This document shows positions 44,756 to 52,880 of a DNA stretch of 64,000 nucleotides, one piece after another. The translations under genes were made by a program, and so were the position numbers. The stretch comes from Marinobacter sp. ELB17 (GTDB taxonomy: Bacteria; Pseudomonadota; Gammaproteobacteria; Pseudomonadales; Oleiphilaceae): positions 40,438 through 104,437 of the forward strand of contig NZ_AAXY01000011.1 of NCBI RefSeq assembly GCF_000169375.1, written 5' to 3'. The notes below the pieces were generated by a model. It did no database searches, had not been told where the DNA came from, and saw only the letters and a list, made by a program, of their open reading frames with translations. Every line of letters begins with the position of its first letter. Within the stretch, counting starts at the first letter, position 1.

Positions 44756-45454
44756 ATGAGCGATCAACCCGTACTGCTGATTACAGGCGCATCTTCAGGT
44801 ATTGGGGCGGCTACCGCACGGGCAGCGGCCAAACAGGGCTATCGCCTTGTACTGGCGGCTCGTTCGGAAGCTAAACTGCACAAGTTGCAACAGGAACTGG
44901 GCGGTAAAGAGCAGGTATTAACGGTGCGCTGCGACGTGCAAAGCGACACAGATCAGCGTGAAATGGTGAAAAAGGCGCTGGCCAGTTTTGGTCGCATCGA
45001 TGCCGTATTCGCCAACGCCGGCCGCGGGGGTGAGCCCGGTGGCTTCAGTGGTGCAGATGCGGAAGTCTGGAAAGACATGATTCTGACCAACATCTACGGT
45101 GTTGGCCTGACTGTGCAGCATTGCCTGCCAGCGCTGAGGGAGAGCCGTGGGCACTTGTTATTGACGGGCTCTGCCGCGGGACGGGTAACCATTCCAGGAT
45201 CTATGTACAGCGCCACCAAGTGGGCAGTGTCGGCCATTGGCTATGGCGCTCGCGAAGAACTGCGGGGCTCCGGTATTCGAGTAACCCTGATTGAGCCGGG
45301 CATGGTAGACACACCCTTCTTTGACCAGCAGCCAGACAACGCGCTGCAGCCAGACGACATTGCCAACGCGGTCATGTACGCCGTGGCCCAGCCGGCACAT
45401 GTAGACGTTAACGAAATACTGGTGCGGCCTACGCCTGCGATCAAAGACGCGTAG
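44756..45454 (+). CDS. short-chain dehydrogenase/reductase (stand-alone)
   Basis: Classical SDR of 232 residues. Motifs: TGASSGIGAAT, NAG at FANAG, Ser in LLTGSAAG and YSATKWAV for Tyr/Lys. The ATG has a poor ribosome site, and the open frame extends upstream; the start is chosen by alignment to the usual SDR N-terminus. The substrate is unknown. It converges with rluF. Confidence 0.84.
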   Translation: MSDQPVLLITGASSGIGAATARAAAKQGYRLVLAARSEAKLHKLQQELGGKEQVLTVRCDVQSDTDQREMVKKALASFGRIDAVFANAGRGGEPGGFSGADAEVWKDMILTNIYGVGLTVQHCLPALRESRGHLLLTGSAAGRVTIPGSMYSATKWAVSAIGYGAREELRGSGIRVTLIEPGMVDTPFFDQQPDNALQPDDIANAVMYAVAQPAHVDVNEILVRPTPAIKDA

Positions 45455-45520
45455 ACCGAAAATAGTGCCGGAAAGATGGCCGAAAATAGTGCAGATAGAG
45501 AAAACAGATAAAAGCCTGCG

Positions 45521-46474
45521 TTAGCGTTTAGTGCTGCGCTGGCGCTGTTTCTTCGGCTTGGATTTTGGCCGCGCCGCAGGCTTTGAGCCGGGGCGGTTAT
45601 CTGGCCGTCCGCCGGGCTGTCCTGCAGATTTGGCGCCTGGCCGGGGAGGGGTCTTATTGCCGGCGCGTGGTTTGTGGCTCTCGCGCTTTTGTGCCGGAGC
45701 ATTGGCTGGCTTCGTCTTACCGGCGGGCTTTTGAGGCGCAGCTGGGGCATCCGATGACGAATCCCGAATGCTGTCCATCAGCACCGCCAGTTCTTTCGAT
45801 GTTAAATCCCGCCATTGGCCTACGGGCAGATTGCCCAGGCTAATATTCATAATGCGCTGGCGTTCCAGGCGCGTTACGTCAAAGCCAAAATGTTCCGCCA
45901 TGCGTCGAATCTGCCGGTTCAGGCCTTGTACCAGAACAATGCGGAACACAAAGCGCGACTCCTGCGACACCCGGCATTTTTTTGTAACCGTACCCAGAAT
46001 CGGGACCCCGCCGGCCATACCATCAATAAAGGTCTTGGTGATGGGCTTATCAACGGTGACCAAATACTCTTTCTCGTGATTATTACCCGCACGCAGGATC
46101 TTGTTGACCAGATCGCCGTTGCTGGTCATAAAAATCAGCCCTTGAGAATCCTTGTCTAGCCGGCCGATAGGGAAAATTCTCACTGTGTGCCCGACAAAGC
46201 GCTGAATATTGTCGCGCTCGGCGCTGTCGGTGGTGCTGACAATGCCCACCGGCTTGTTCAGAGCAATGAATACCTGATCTTCCTCAGCACGGGGCTCAAT
46301 GATTTGGCCGTTGACCATGACCGTGTCCGTCGGCAATACCTGATCGCCAACGCTGGCGCGCTTGCCGTTGATTCGCACATTACCCTGCTCGATGTATCGG
46401 TCGGCCTCGCGCCGCGAACAAATGCCGCTCTCGCTGATGTATTTGTTCAGGCGTGTGGAAGAAGACTGGGTCAT
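45521..46474 (-). CDS. rluF: 23S rRNA pseudouridine synthase RluF (2604)
   Basis: RsuA/RluB/E/F family enzyme making pseudouridine 2604 (and 2605 in some) in 23S rRNA. The N-terminal S4-like domain (about residues 5-60) has [18 protein letters not shown]. The catalytic Asp lies in [13 protein letters not shown]. The KPVGIVSTT and [17 protein letters not shown] motifs identify RluF. A basic, Pro/Ala-rich tail of about 85 residues (rich in Pro, Lys and Arg) follows the core and is not typical. The GTG nine bases upstream gives an extra MPC; ATG 46474 is preferred. Confidence 0.9.
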   Translation of the reverse strand: MTQSSSTRLNKYISESGICSRREADRYIEQGNVRINGKRASVGDQVLPTDTVMVNGQIIEPRAEEDQVFIALNKPVGIVSTTDSAERDNIQRFVGHTVRIFPIGRLDKDSQGLIFMTSNGDLVNKILRAGNNHEKEYLVTVDKPITKTFIDGMAGGVPILGTVTKKCRVSQESRFVFRIVLVQGLNRQIRRMAEHFGFDVTRLERQRIMNISLGNLPVGQWRDLTSKELAVLMDSIRDSSSDAPAAPQKPAGKTKPANAPAQKRESHKPRAGNKTPPRPGAKSAGQPGGRPDNRPGSKPAARPKSKPKKQRQRSTKR

Positions 46475-46656
46475 GCAGGGCACCGGCTGGGTGTGGGTTC
46501 AGTTAAGCCGTGCATCATAACAGGCGAGCGCGCCGGTAGCAGCCGACAGCAGGCAAGGGTTTAATCGCCAGAGTGTTAACCAGAGCGCTGGACGTGAATA
46601 CCCGCCTCTGCCATTGTTACCCGATAGCGCCCGCTTAAACCACCTAGAATCGCCCC

Positions 46657-47310
46657 ATGCCCTCAACGCTTTCAATAATTTGCCCTGTCTGCGAGCAGGC
46701 CGAGTTACAGCACTTCCAGGCCATCAAAAAACAGCACTATTTGCGCTGCCCGGAATGCCAATGCACCGTGATGAATCCTGACGGTCGTTTAAGTGCCGAG
46801 CAGGAAAAAGCCATCTACCAATACCACGACAACAACCCGGGTGATTCCGGTTATCGTCGTTTCCTGTCTAAGGTAGCAGATCCCTTATTGGCCCGACTTC
46901 CCCGCGGAGCTCACGGCCTGGATTTCGGCTGTGGTCCTGGCCCGGCGCTGGCTGCCATGCTGGAGGAAGCTGGTATGACCATGGCGCTGTACGATCCGTT
47001 CTTTCATCCGCAGCCTGATGTCTTGCAGCAACAATACGACTTCATCACCTGCACGGAAGTGCTGGAACACTTGCACCAGCCTGCGGCGGTCTTGCGCCAG
47101 CTGGATGGCCTGTTAAAACCTGGCGGTTTGCTGGCGGTGATGACCTGTTTTCAGACGGACGACACCCGCTTTGCCAGCTGGCATTACCGGCGTGATCCCA
47201 CTCATGTGGTGTTTTATAAAGAAGAAACACTGGAGTTGATAGCGAAACAGCATCAGTGGAGCTTAGAGGTACCGAGAAAGGATGTGGCCATTTTTACCAA
47301 AGCAGAATGA
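46657..47310 (+). CDS. SAM-dependent methyltransferase with N-terminal zinc ribbon
   Basis: A 217-residue class I methyltransferase. The N-terminus has a four-cysteine zinc ribbon (CPVC and CPECQC). The methyltransferase core holds the SAM motif LDFGCGPGPAL near residue 87 and the acidic EVLEHLHQP motif near 132. Such proteins occur with hypothetical substrates. No operon partner is visible. A 236-bp gap follows (47311-47546) with no gene found and a composition unlike the flanks. Confidence 0.82.
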   Translation: MPSTLSIICPVCEQAELQHFQAIKKQHYLRCPECQCTVMNPDGRLSAEQEKAIYQYHDNNPGDSGYRRFLSKVADPLLARLPRGAHGLDFGCGPGPALAAMLEEAGMTMALYDPFFHPQPDVLQQQYDFITCTEVLEHLHQPAAVLRQLDGLLKPGGLLAVMTCFQTDDTRFASWHYRRDPTHVVFYKEETLELIAKQHQWSLEVPRKDVAIFTKAE

Positions 47311-47546
47311 GGAGGTATGAGCGTGGCGTTGAGTGAAATGAGGCGCCGGTTGCTCAACGGATGAAAATAGATGCATTTGCTTCACGCGGTCTATACCAGG
47401 CCAGCGGATTTTGGGCTAATCACGCTTTAGTGGAGCGAGAAGACAGGGGGAACAAGCAGCTGTAATCTTGGGTACAAGCTGCCGGGGTGATGCTGACCGC
47501 TTCTCGCTCTTTAGCGTTAAATCAGGTAGAAAAAAAAGAGGTGAAC

Positions 47547-47942
47547 ATGTCAGGAGTCAAGGAGCTTGACCAATTGCTTAGCGCTATGAAGCCTAGAATG
47601 ACGAATGATGAATTTGTGTTTTGTACTGTTGTCGGTGAACTAAGCAATTATGCTCATTTAAGACCAGTGGCTACGTTCTTGGAGCTAGAAGGTTTAACGT
47701 TGGTGCTACTAAAACATCAGGCCCAAAACGCAGGTTTAAAGTACGAAAGTTCTTTTCGCCAAATTACATTAACGGTTCATTCAAGTCTTGAGGCGGTCGG
47801 TTTAACAGCTGCCGTATCGGCAAAGCTAGCCTCAAAAGGTATTAGTGCAAATGTGATTGCCGCGTATTATCACGACCATGTATTTGTGCCGTACGATAAG
47901 GCAGAGCAGGCTTTGCTCGCGTTAAGCGAGTTTAACGAGTAG
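47547..47942 (+). CDS. ACT-domain protein
   Basis: A 131-residue protein with a pair of ACT-like beta-alpha-beta segments: an N-terminal PRMTNDEFVFCTVVGEL domain and a C-terminal AKLASKGISANVIAAYYHDHVFVPYDKA domain. ACT modules usually bind amino acids. The gene is more AT-rich than most of the window. GAGGTGAAC precedes the ATG. It opens a 2.7-kb patch that seems acquired and partly decayed. Confidence 0.7.
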   Translation: MSGVKELDQLLSAMKPRMTNDEFVFCTVVGELSNYAHLRPVATFLELEGLTLVLLKHQAQNAGLKYESSFRQITLTVHSSLEAVGLTAAVSAKLASKGISANVIAAYYHDHVFVPYDKAEQALLALSEFNE

Positions 47943-47990
47943 CGACAGGCTTTGGTCAGAACAGTTCGAGTAAAATCCCAAACTCGACTG

Positions 47991-48763
47991 TTAAAATTTC
48001 TTGGTTGAGCGCGAAGTCAAAGAAGGGAGTTTCCCAATTATACCAGTACCAACAATCAGCGCTTGACCAGCAATACGAATCACCGGGCTATTATTATCAT
48101 ATTCGGTCTCAGCAAAGATGAGACTCGGCCGGTTCATTTCTACGCCTTGGCTGATTTTCCAGCGCCGTGAGCCAGGGATCTTTTCGTCAACTGCCAGCAT
48201 GCCAATCAAGGCTGCGGCGGCACTTCCGGTGGCGGGATCTTCTCGCTGCCCTCCCTCGTCACTGAACATACGGGCACGCAGGAAGCTTTCAGCACTTGAG
48301 GCATTCTCGGCCACATAGAGATAAATTTGATCGCAGCCGCTGGGTGATATGTTTTCCGACCAAATACTTGGCGAGAGTTGAACGCGTCCGAGCGTTTTTA
48401 ACGATTCAAGCCCAATCAGATGGTACGGGAGTCCACACGAAGCAAGTACTGGCTTGCTGACCACTTCTTCCGGCTCCAGTCCAAGCAACTGAGCTGCGGT
48501 TACTTTTTTAGAGTACTGGTTTGGATGTGTATTGGTGCCGCTACAGTGAAACGGGTTAGGTTTTTGTCGTAGGCCACGACTAAAGGCCCGGCGTCGAGTG
48601 TGAGCGGCCTGTCGCGCATAGCCATACCTAGCTCCGCCAACAGATGCGCAGTCCCTACCGTCGGGTGCCCGGCAAAAGGAAGCTCCATGTTTGGAGTGAA
48701 AATACGGATAGGGTAGTACTCATAGCTTTCCATCTTTTTCTCCTTTGGAGTTGCTGCATACAT
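47991..48763 (-). pseudogene. PhzF-family isomerase gene, split by a frameshift and truncated at its 5' end
   Basis: Two minus-strand frames, 48500-48763 and 47991-48488 (the second open to about 48541), together match a PhzF protein: [23 protein letters not shown] in the first part and EDPATGSAAAAL with GCDQIYLYVAEN in the second. The first frame ends at TAA 48500-48502, directly after A AAA AAG (48509-48503). A -1 shift there continues exactly into the second frame as [14 protein letters not shown]. The usual first 45 or so residues, including the catalytic Glu, are missing; a stop lies a few codons before the first Met. Most likely a pseudogene, but the shift site is of the programmed type. 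Confidence 0.75.
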
Positions 48764-48831
48764 CGGATGAGGAAGTAGTCAATTAGGCCTCCGGCTGGAA
48801 TTCCGCAACAACGCCATATAACAGTTTCAAT

Positions 48832-49698
48832 CTAAGAAAATTGTAGGATAACAATTCCAAAAAACGTGACTAGCGCAAAGAATGAACGGCGAACACCTAT
48901 TTTTTCGGAGAGGAAAAGTTTGCCAAGGATCAAAGAGAACAAAACACTGGTCTCGCGCAGCACTGCTACCAAAGCAATAGGCGCGTGGGCGAACGCCCAG
49001 ATCGCGATCCAAAAACATGCAAAAGCTGCGAAACCGGCGAGCAAGCCACGGCCCCGGGTTTCGACTGCTGCTATAAACGCGGACCGGCCACGATAAAGGA
49101 ACATGAAGGTCATCATGCCCAATCCATCAAGTATAAAAAGCCAAGCTGCAAAAGTAGCGATGGACTTGAGAGTGGTCGCATTTTCACCGACTCGAACCCC
49201 GACCCCGTCGAGCATTGTGTATGCGGCTACGCTCAATCCGGCTCCTAGACACAAAGTTAGGGCAACACCACTAAGCCGGACAGCACTGCTACTTTCAGGC
49301 ACTGATAGACCGAAAGTACCAAGAACGATAATTAGGATACCTAGAAGCATTACACCTGTTAATTCTTCTTGAAAAACCAACATACTTACGGATGTGACCA
49401 ATACAATACTGAACCCGCGCGATATTGGATAGATTTTAGTCATCTCGCCAAGTTCATAGGCCTTTGCCAGAGCGATTTTATATGTTGTATGCGGCACAGC
49501 TGCCAAGCTCAACCAAACCCATGCTTCCGGAACAGGATATCCAAGAAAAGGAACCATCATCACAGCTATTGAGAATTGTACGATGGCGATGGTAAGCATC
49601 ATCGTAAGTTTGTCAGAATGCCCTTTAACGATAGTGTTCCAGATTGCGTGTAGCAGCGCAGCGCCCAGCACGCCGAATATTACAATGGCCAAACTCAA
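48832..49698 (-). CDS. EamA-family (DMT) transporter
   Basis: Inner-membrane transporter of 288 residues with about ten helices in two EamA repeats. The typical patterns are AALLHAIWNTIVKGHSDKLT at the start, and LVAVLRETSVLFSLILGKLFLSEKIG in the second repeat. Such proteins export amino acids or metabolites. It lies upstream of the broken PhzF gene and may have formed a unit with it. The composition is more AT-rich than typical for the window. Confidence 0.87.
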   Translation of the reverse strand: MSLAIVIFGVLGAALLHAIWNTIVKGHSDKLTMMLTIAIVQFSIAVMMVPFLGYPVPEAWVWLSLAAVPHTTYKIALAKAYELGEMTKIYPISRGFSIVLVTSVSMLVFQEELTGVMLLGILIIVLGTFGLSVPESSSAVRLSGVALTLCLGAGLSVAAYTMLDGVGVRVGENATTLKSIATFAAWLFILDGLGMMTFMFLYRGRSAFIAAVETRGRGLLAGFAAFACFWIAIWAFAHAPIALVAVLRETSVLFSLILGKLFLSEKIGVRRSFFALVTFFGIVILQFS

Positions 49699-50053
49699 CG
49701 CGTAAGCCCACTATGCAGAATTGTTCTTTGACCAGTGAATGTGCGCTCCATAAAATCTACCACCGAAGTGAAAATACCAGCTGCATCGAGCTGGAAGTGA
49801 ATAAGAATTTCGTCTGCACTGCCGGTCGGCGCAAACTCAACTACTTCAAGCCGCAGCATCAGTTTACCGCCGTGTTCGGCCAAGAGCTTGGAAACTGTGC
49901 TTCCGAGCTCCCCTGTGCACTGTCCTCTTCAACCGTGACGACCACTTTGCATGACGCCGCTCGGCTCAAAACCGTCGCGGAATCGAGCGGACGCGCGCTC
50001 GGCGCGGCGATTAGGATCCCCTGAGCCGAATGGGTAAGGGCAATATCTTCGGC
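49695..50053 (-). pseudogene. transketolase/DXS-type C-terminal domain remnant
   Basis: Two overlapping minus-strand frames give a broken C-terminal transketolase domain. The upstream piece holds ARPLDSATVL and KVVVTVEEDSAQG. The downstream piece, shifted by one base near 49890-49905, holds SKLLAEHGGKLM and then DAAGIFTSVVDFMER. This is the order seen at the C-terminus of transketolase-like and DXS proteins (RPLD, VVTVEE, LLAEHG, GLDAEGI). The N-terminal thiamine-diphosphate half is absent. This fills most of the 550-bp gap between the EamA gene and the glutamine amidotransferase gene. Confidence 0.65.
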
Positions 50054-50123
50054 TGAACACTGTTCCGCCGGAGTACGTGCTTGTTTTAGGTGTTGTCGAC
50101 GCAAAGTTCAATGCTGAAAGGGA

Positions 50124-50227
50124 GGGTGGGGCAAGGTGATTGGAAAATGTCTGCAGCCATGGATGGCTGCAGTGAAGCCCTACAGGGATGTACTTGCGGG
50201 CGGTTTTCAAATCATCTTGCCCCACCC
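50124..50227. repeat. palindromic intergenic element (long imperfect inverted repeat with inner palindrome)
   Basis: Arms of 24 bp at 50124-50147 and 50204-50227 match in 22 positions as an inverted repeat. Inside, CTGCAGCCAT GG ATGGCTGCAG is a perfect 10-bp palindrome (50151-50172), followed by TGAAGCCCTACAGGGATGTA. The layout is that of a dispersed palindromic element, like REP or a miniature transposon. Copies elsewhere in the genome cannot be checked here. No gene is seen. Confidence 0.65.
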
Positions 50228-50248
50228 GCACAAGCACCAAATCAGACT

Positions 50249-50995
50249 CTAAAACCGCCCAGAAAGAACCAATTCCGAAAACTGCTGCAGCAGGCTGCTG
50301 GCTTCCGGCGCCGGTTTAACCGCGGCCAGTAAAGCCGCCGCATCGCCTCCTTCAGACTCTATATCCAAAGCCTGAACCGCCAGATAAGCGCGCATCACCT
50401 CATCGGTAAACTCCGGATGAAACTGCACACCCCAGGCGCATTCACCAATCCGAAAAGCCTGATGCGGCTCGAAATCCGAAGTACCCAACAGCACCGCCTG
50501 TGGCGGCAAACTCAACACCGACTGCTTGTGAGTTAGTTGGGCTGAAAACTGGGAGGGCATGGTGCCAAACAGAGCGTCACTTGCGGCTGACTCTGTAAGT
50601 GTAACGGTATGAGTGCCACTTTCACGGCCTTCAGGATGGTAACCCACCGTGCCACCGAGGGCGTGGGCCAACAGCTGGTGGCCATAGCACACGCCCAGCA
50701 CTGGCACCTTGGCGGCTACCGCAGTGGCCAGCCACTGCGCGGTTCGCTCGCTCCAAAGGTCGCGGTTGCTCACCATAGCCGGGGAGCCGGTGATCACAAT
50801 GCCGTCCCAGTCTGTGGGTTCGCCCGGTGATTCGCCGGCCACCACATTCACCACAGACAGTTTCAGCGCCGAAGACAGTCCGCGAACAAACCAGGATTCG
50901 AAATCGCCGCAGCATTCGCGAATCTGTGGGTAGGTTTCGCCGGTTTTTACAATGATAACGCGCGGCTTGCGAGTGTCAGCGAGCGGAGCAGTCAT
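50249..50995 (-). CDS. class I glutamine amidotransferase (GMP-synthase-like)
   Basis: Stand-alone class I glutamine amidotransferase of 248 residues. The nucleophile Cys lies in VLGVCYGHQLLAHALGG (near 103), and the His-Glu pair is in GVQFHPEF (near 195). No synthetase domain follows, so it is not GuaA. The nitrogen acceptor is not known. It lies 18 bp downstream of the YebC-like gene on the same strand and may be cotranscribed. Confidence 0.88.
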   Translation of the reverse strand: MTAPLADTRKPRVIIVKTGETYPQIRECCGDFESWFVRGLSSALKLSVVNVVAGESPGEPTDWDGIVITGSPAMVSNRDLWSERTAQWLATAVAAKVPVLGVCYGHQLLAHALGGTVGYHPEGRESGTHTVTLTESAASDALFGTMPSQFSAQLTHKQSVLSLPPQAVLLGTSDFEPHQAFRIGECAWGVQFHPEFTDEVMRAYLAVQALDIESEGGDAAALLAAVKPAPEASSLLQQFSELVLSGRF

Positions 50996-51013
50996 AGCCG
51001 AAAAGATCCCTGC

Positions 51014-51748
51014 TTAGGATGTTTGTTCCTGCGGCAGTTCCGCGTTGTGGAACACGGTCTGAACATCGTCCAGCTCATTCAGCATATCCATAAATTTCTC
51101 AAACATCGGAATGTCGTCACCGCTCACCTCTGTGGTGGTTTTTGCAAGAAACTGAATGTCGTCAGCGTCGAAATCAATGCCTTCGAACGCGTCTACTAGC
51201 GCTTGGCGGGCTTTGGCGTATTCGGTGTGGGGCGCGAACACAGTGATCAGTTCGTTTTCCATTTCGATGTCGGTTACGTCTACATCCGCATCCATCAACG
51301 CTTCTAGAACAGCGTCTTCATCTTGCCCCTTGAAGGCAAAAATCGCGCAATGGTCGAACATGTGGGCAACGGTGCCCGGCGTGCCGATTCTGGCTTTGGT
51401 TTTGGTAAACGCCAGGCGCACATCACCAAAGGTGCGGTTGGGGTTGTCGGTCAAGCAGTCCACAATCACCATGCAATTACCCGGGCCGTAGCCTTCATAG
51501 CGCGCTGGTGAGTAATCTTCACCGGTACCGCCGTGGGCTTTGTCGATGGCTTTTTCAATAACGTGGCTGGGAACCTGGTCTTTTTTGGCGCGATCGATCA
51601 GCCCGCGCAGAGACAGGTTGCCGTCAGGGTCGGTGCCGCCGGATTTCGCCGACATATAGATTTCACGACCGTACTTGCTGTAAACCTTGGTCTTGGCGTC
51701 GGCCGTTTTGGCCATGGATTGTTTGCGGTTCTGATAGGCTCTGCCCAT
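51014..51748 (-). CDS. YebC/PmpR-family protein (YeeN-like)
   Basis: A 244-residue TACO1/YebC-family protein. The opening [21 protein letters not shown] is that of the YeeN branch rather than YebC (which begins MAGHSKW). The body has the conserved [23 protein letters not shown] and [13 protein letters not shown]. YebC proteins help translation through polyproline or act as transcription factors. Which applies here is unknown. An array of 22-bp repeats lies directly upstream. Confidence 0.9.
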   Translation of the reverse strand: MGRAYQNRKQSMAKTADAKTKVYSKYGREIYMSAKSGGTDPDGNLSLRGLIDRAKKDQVPSHVIEKAIDKAHGGTGEDYSPARYEGYGPGNCMVIVDCLTDNPNRTFGDVRLAFTKTKARIGTPGTVAHMFDHCAIFAFKGQDEDAVLEALMDADVDVTDIEMENELITVFAPHTEYAKARQALVDAFEGIDFDADDIQFLAKTTTEVSGDDIPMFEKFMDMLNELDDVQTVFHNAELPQEQTS

Positions 51749-51789
51749 GTGCGCTGCCTCGTTGATTGCAGGGTGGAGCTCTTTTTAAG

Positions 51790-51899
51790 CTCGGTTGAAA
51801 CTCTCTTAAATCTCGGTTGAAACTCTCTTGGGCCCCGTTGAAACTGTTTTTGGGCCCCGTTGAAACTCTTTTTGGACCCCGTTGAAACTCTTTTAAGAG
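51790..51899. repeat. five tandem 22-bp repeats upstream of the YebC-family gene
   Basis: The core GTTGAAACT occurs at 51794, 51816, 51837, 51859 and 51881, spacings of 22, 21, 22 and 22 bases. Around it the unit drifts from CTCGGTTGAAACTCTCTTAA to CCCCGTTGAAACTCTTTTTG. On the minus strand it reads AGAGTTTCAAC. The period is about two helical turns, so it could be a protein-binding iteron array in the leader/promoter of the 51748 gene. Otherwise it is a simple tandem duplication. Only the repeat is seen. Confidence 0.85.
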
Positions 51900-51947
51900 C
51901 GCAGAATTTTACTGGACAACGCAGGGATCGAACAGTGTTTATTCCTT

Positions 51948-52748
51948 TTAGGCGTAATCTACCGGTGGGCGGTAATTATCTTGAGTCACAAGGTCGATAC
52001 CGCACTCTACCGAGCTGACCCAGTTCAGAAAGCGTTCCACCATTTCCGGGCCTTCAAAGCGCTTGCCATGCTGGGGCACAATGGCCCGTACATCCATTTC
52101 CCGAATCATATTGGCCCACAGGCGGCATACCTTCTGCGAGGCAATATAACGGCGATGAAAGCCCATCATGTAAGGAATGTGCTTGTCGAAATCGGTTACC
52201 GGAAGGTGTTCATCGGTGCCGCCTATAGACGCGCCTAAATCCCCGGAAAACAAAATTTTCGCGATCGGATCGTAAAACTGAATGTTACCCACCGAGTGCA
52301 TGAAGTGGGCGGGTAAACATTGAACGTAAGTGTCTCCAAAGCGAACATTCGCTCCGGCATCCGGTATCGCCATAATGCGATCATAAACGTTGCCGCCCGC
52401 CAGTTTAGCCACATGTTCAGACACCAGGTGAGGCAGGAAGCGAGCCCATAGTTTGGATGTCACCACTTTGGCGCGGGTGTGCACCAGCCAACGGTCAATA
52501 GCGCCAATAATATCCGGGTCCTGGTGTGATGCAAATACGTAATCCAATTCGCGAATATTCATGAAACGCGATGCAGCCACGGCCAGCGGCGTATAGGTAA
52601 GATCGCCACCCGGGTCAATCAGAGCTTCGTGTTTGCCATCTACCAGCAGAAACTGGTTTGATTGAACGCCCTCACCAATAACCAGCGAATCAAACATCAA
52701 GCATTTGTGGTGCCCGTTATCGAACAGCACAATGGGTTCTGCGGCCAT
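51948..52748 (-). CDS. metallo-beta-lactamase-fold protein (ODP/flavodiiron-like)
   Basis: A 266-residue protein with the metallo-beta-lactamase fold of the oxygen-binding diiron (flavodiiron) class. Candidate metal ligands: ASHQDPDI (near 75-82), AHFMHSVGN (near 148), SGDLGAS (near 168) and the closing PQHGKRF (near 227). No flavodoxin domain is fused, so it is not a full flavodiiron protein. Substrate or oxygen reduction role is unknown. Direction is shared with the mmsR gene upstream. Confidence 0.8.
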   Translation of the reverse strand: MAAEPIVLFDNGHHKCLMFDSLVIGEGVQSNQFLLVDGKHEALIDPGGDLTYTPLAVAASRFMNIRELDYVFASHQDPDIIGAIDRWLVHTRAKVVTSKLWARFLPHLVSEHVAKLAGGNVYDRIMAIPDAGANVRFGDTYVQCLPAHFMHSVGNIQFYDPIAKILFSGDLGASIGGTDEHLPVTDFDKHIPYMMGFHRRYIASQKVCRLWANMIREMDVRAIVPQHGKRFEGPEMVERFLNWVSSVECGIDLVTQDNYRPPVDYA

Positions 52749-52880
52749 GTTATTCTCCTAAAAGACGCTCATTAAATGGTCCCCCGGAGCTTACGGAATC
52801 AATCAAAACAGAGCGTTGCCCCAGATCAATTTCGTAACAGCCGCTTACTAATATTTTGCAAGCGTATCTTAATCCGCAAT

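Noticed and set aside
47328..47358. GTTGAGT ... GCTCAAC pair resembling integron attC core sites
   Set aside because: The order of the core and inverse core is reversed relative to attC, and the spacer is too short.
48775..48825. AACAACGCCATATAAC segment resembling part of a Vibrio-type cassette repeat
   Set aside because: No matching partner core or stem; it is better explained as a remnant of the PhzF 5' end.
50090..50332. 80-residue frame across the palindromic element
   Set aside because: It runs through the repeat element and antisense to the amidotransferase gene; no ribosome site.
51790..51899. CRISPR array reading of the 22-bp repeats
   Set aside because: The units are directly abutting with no unique spacers and no cas genes nearby.
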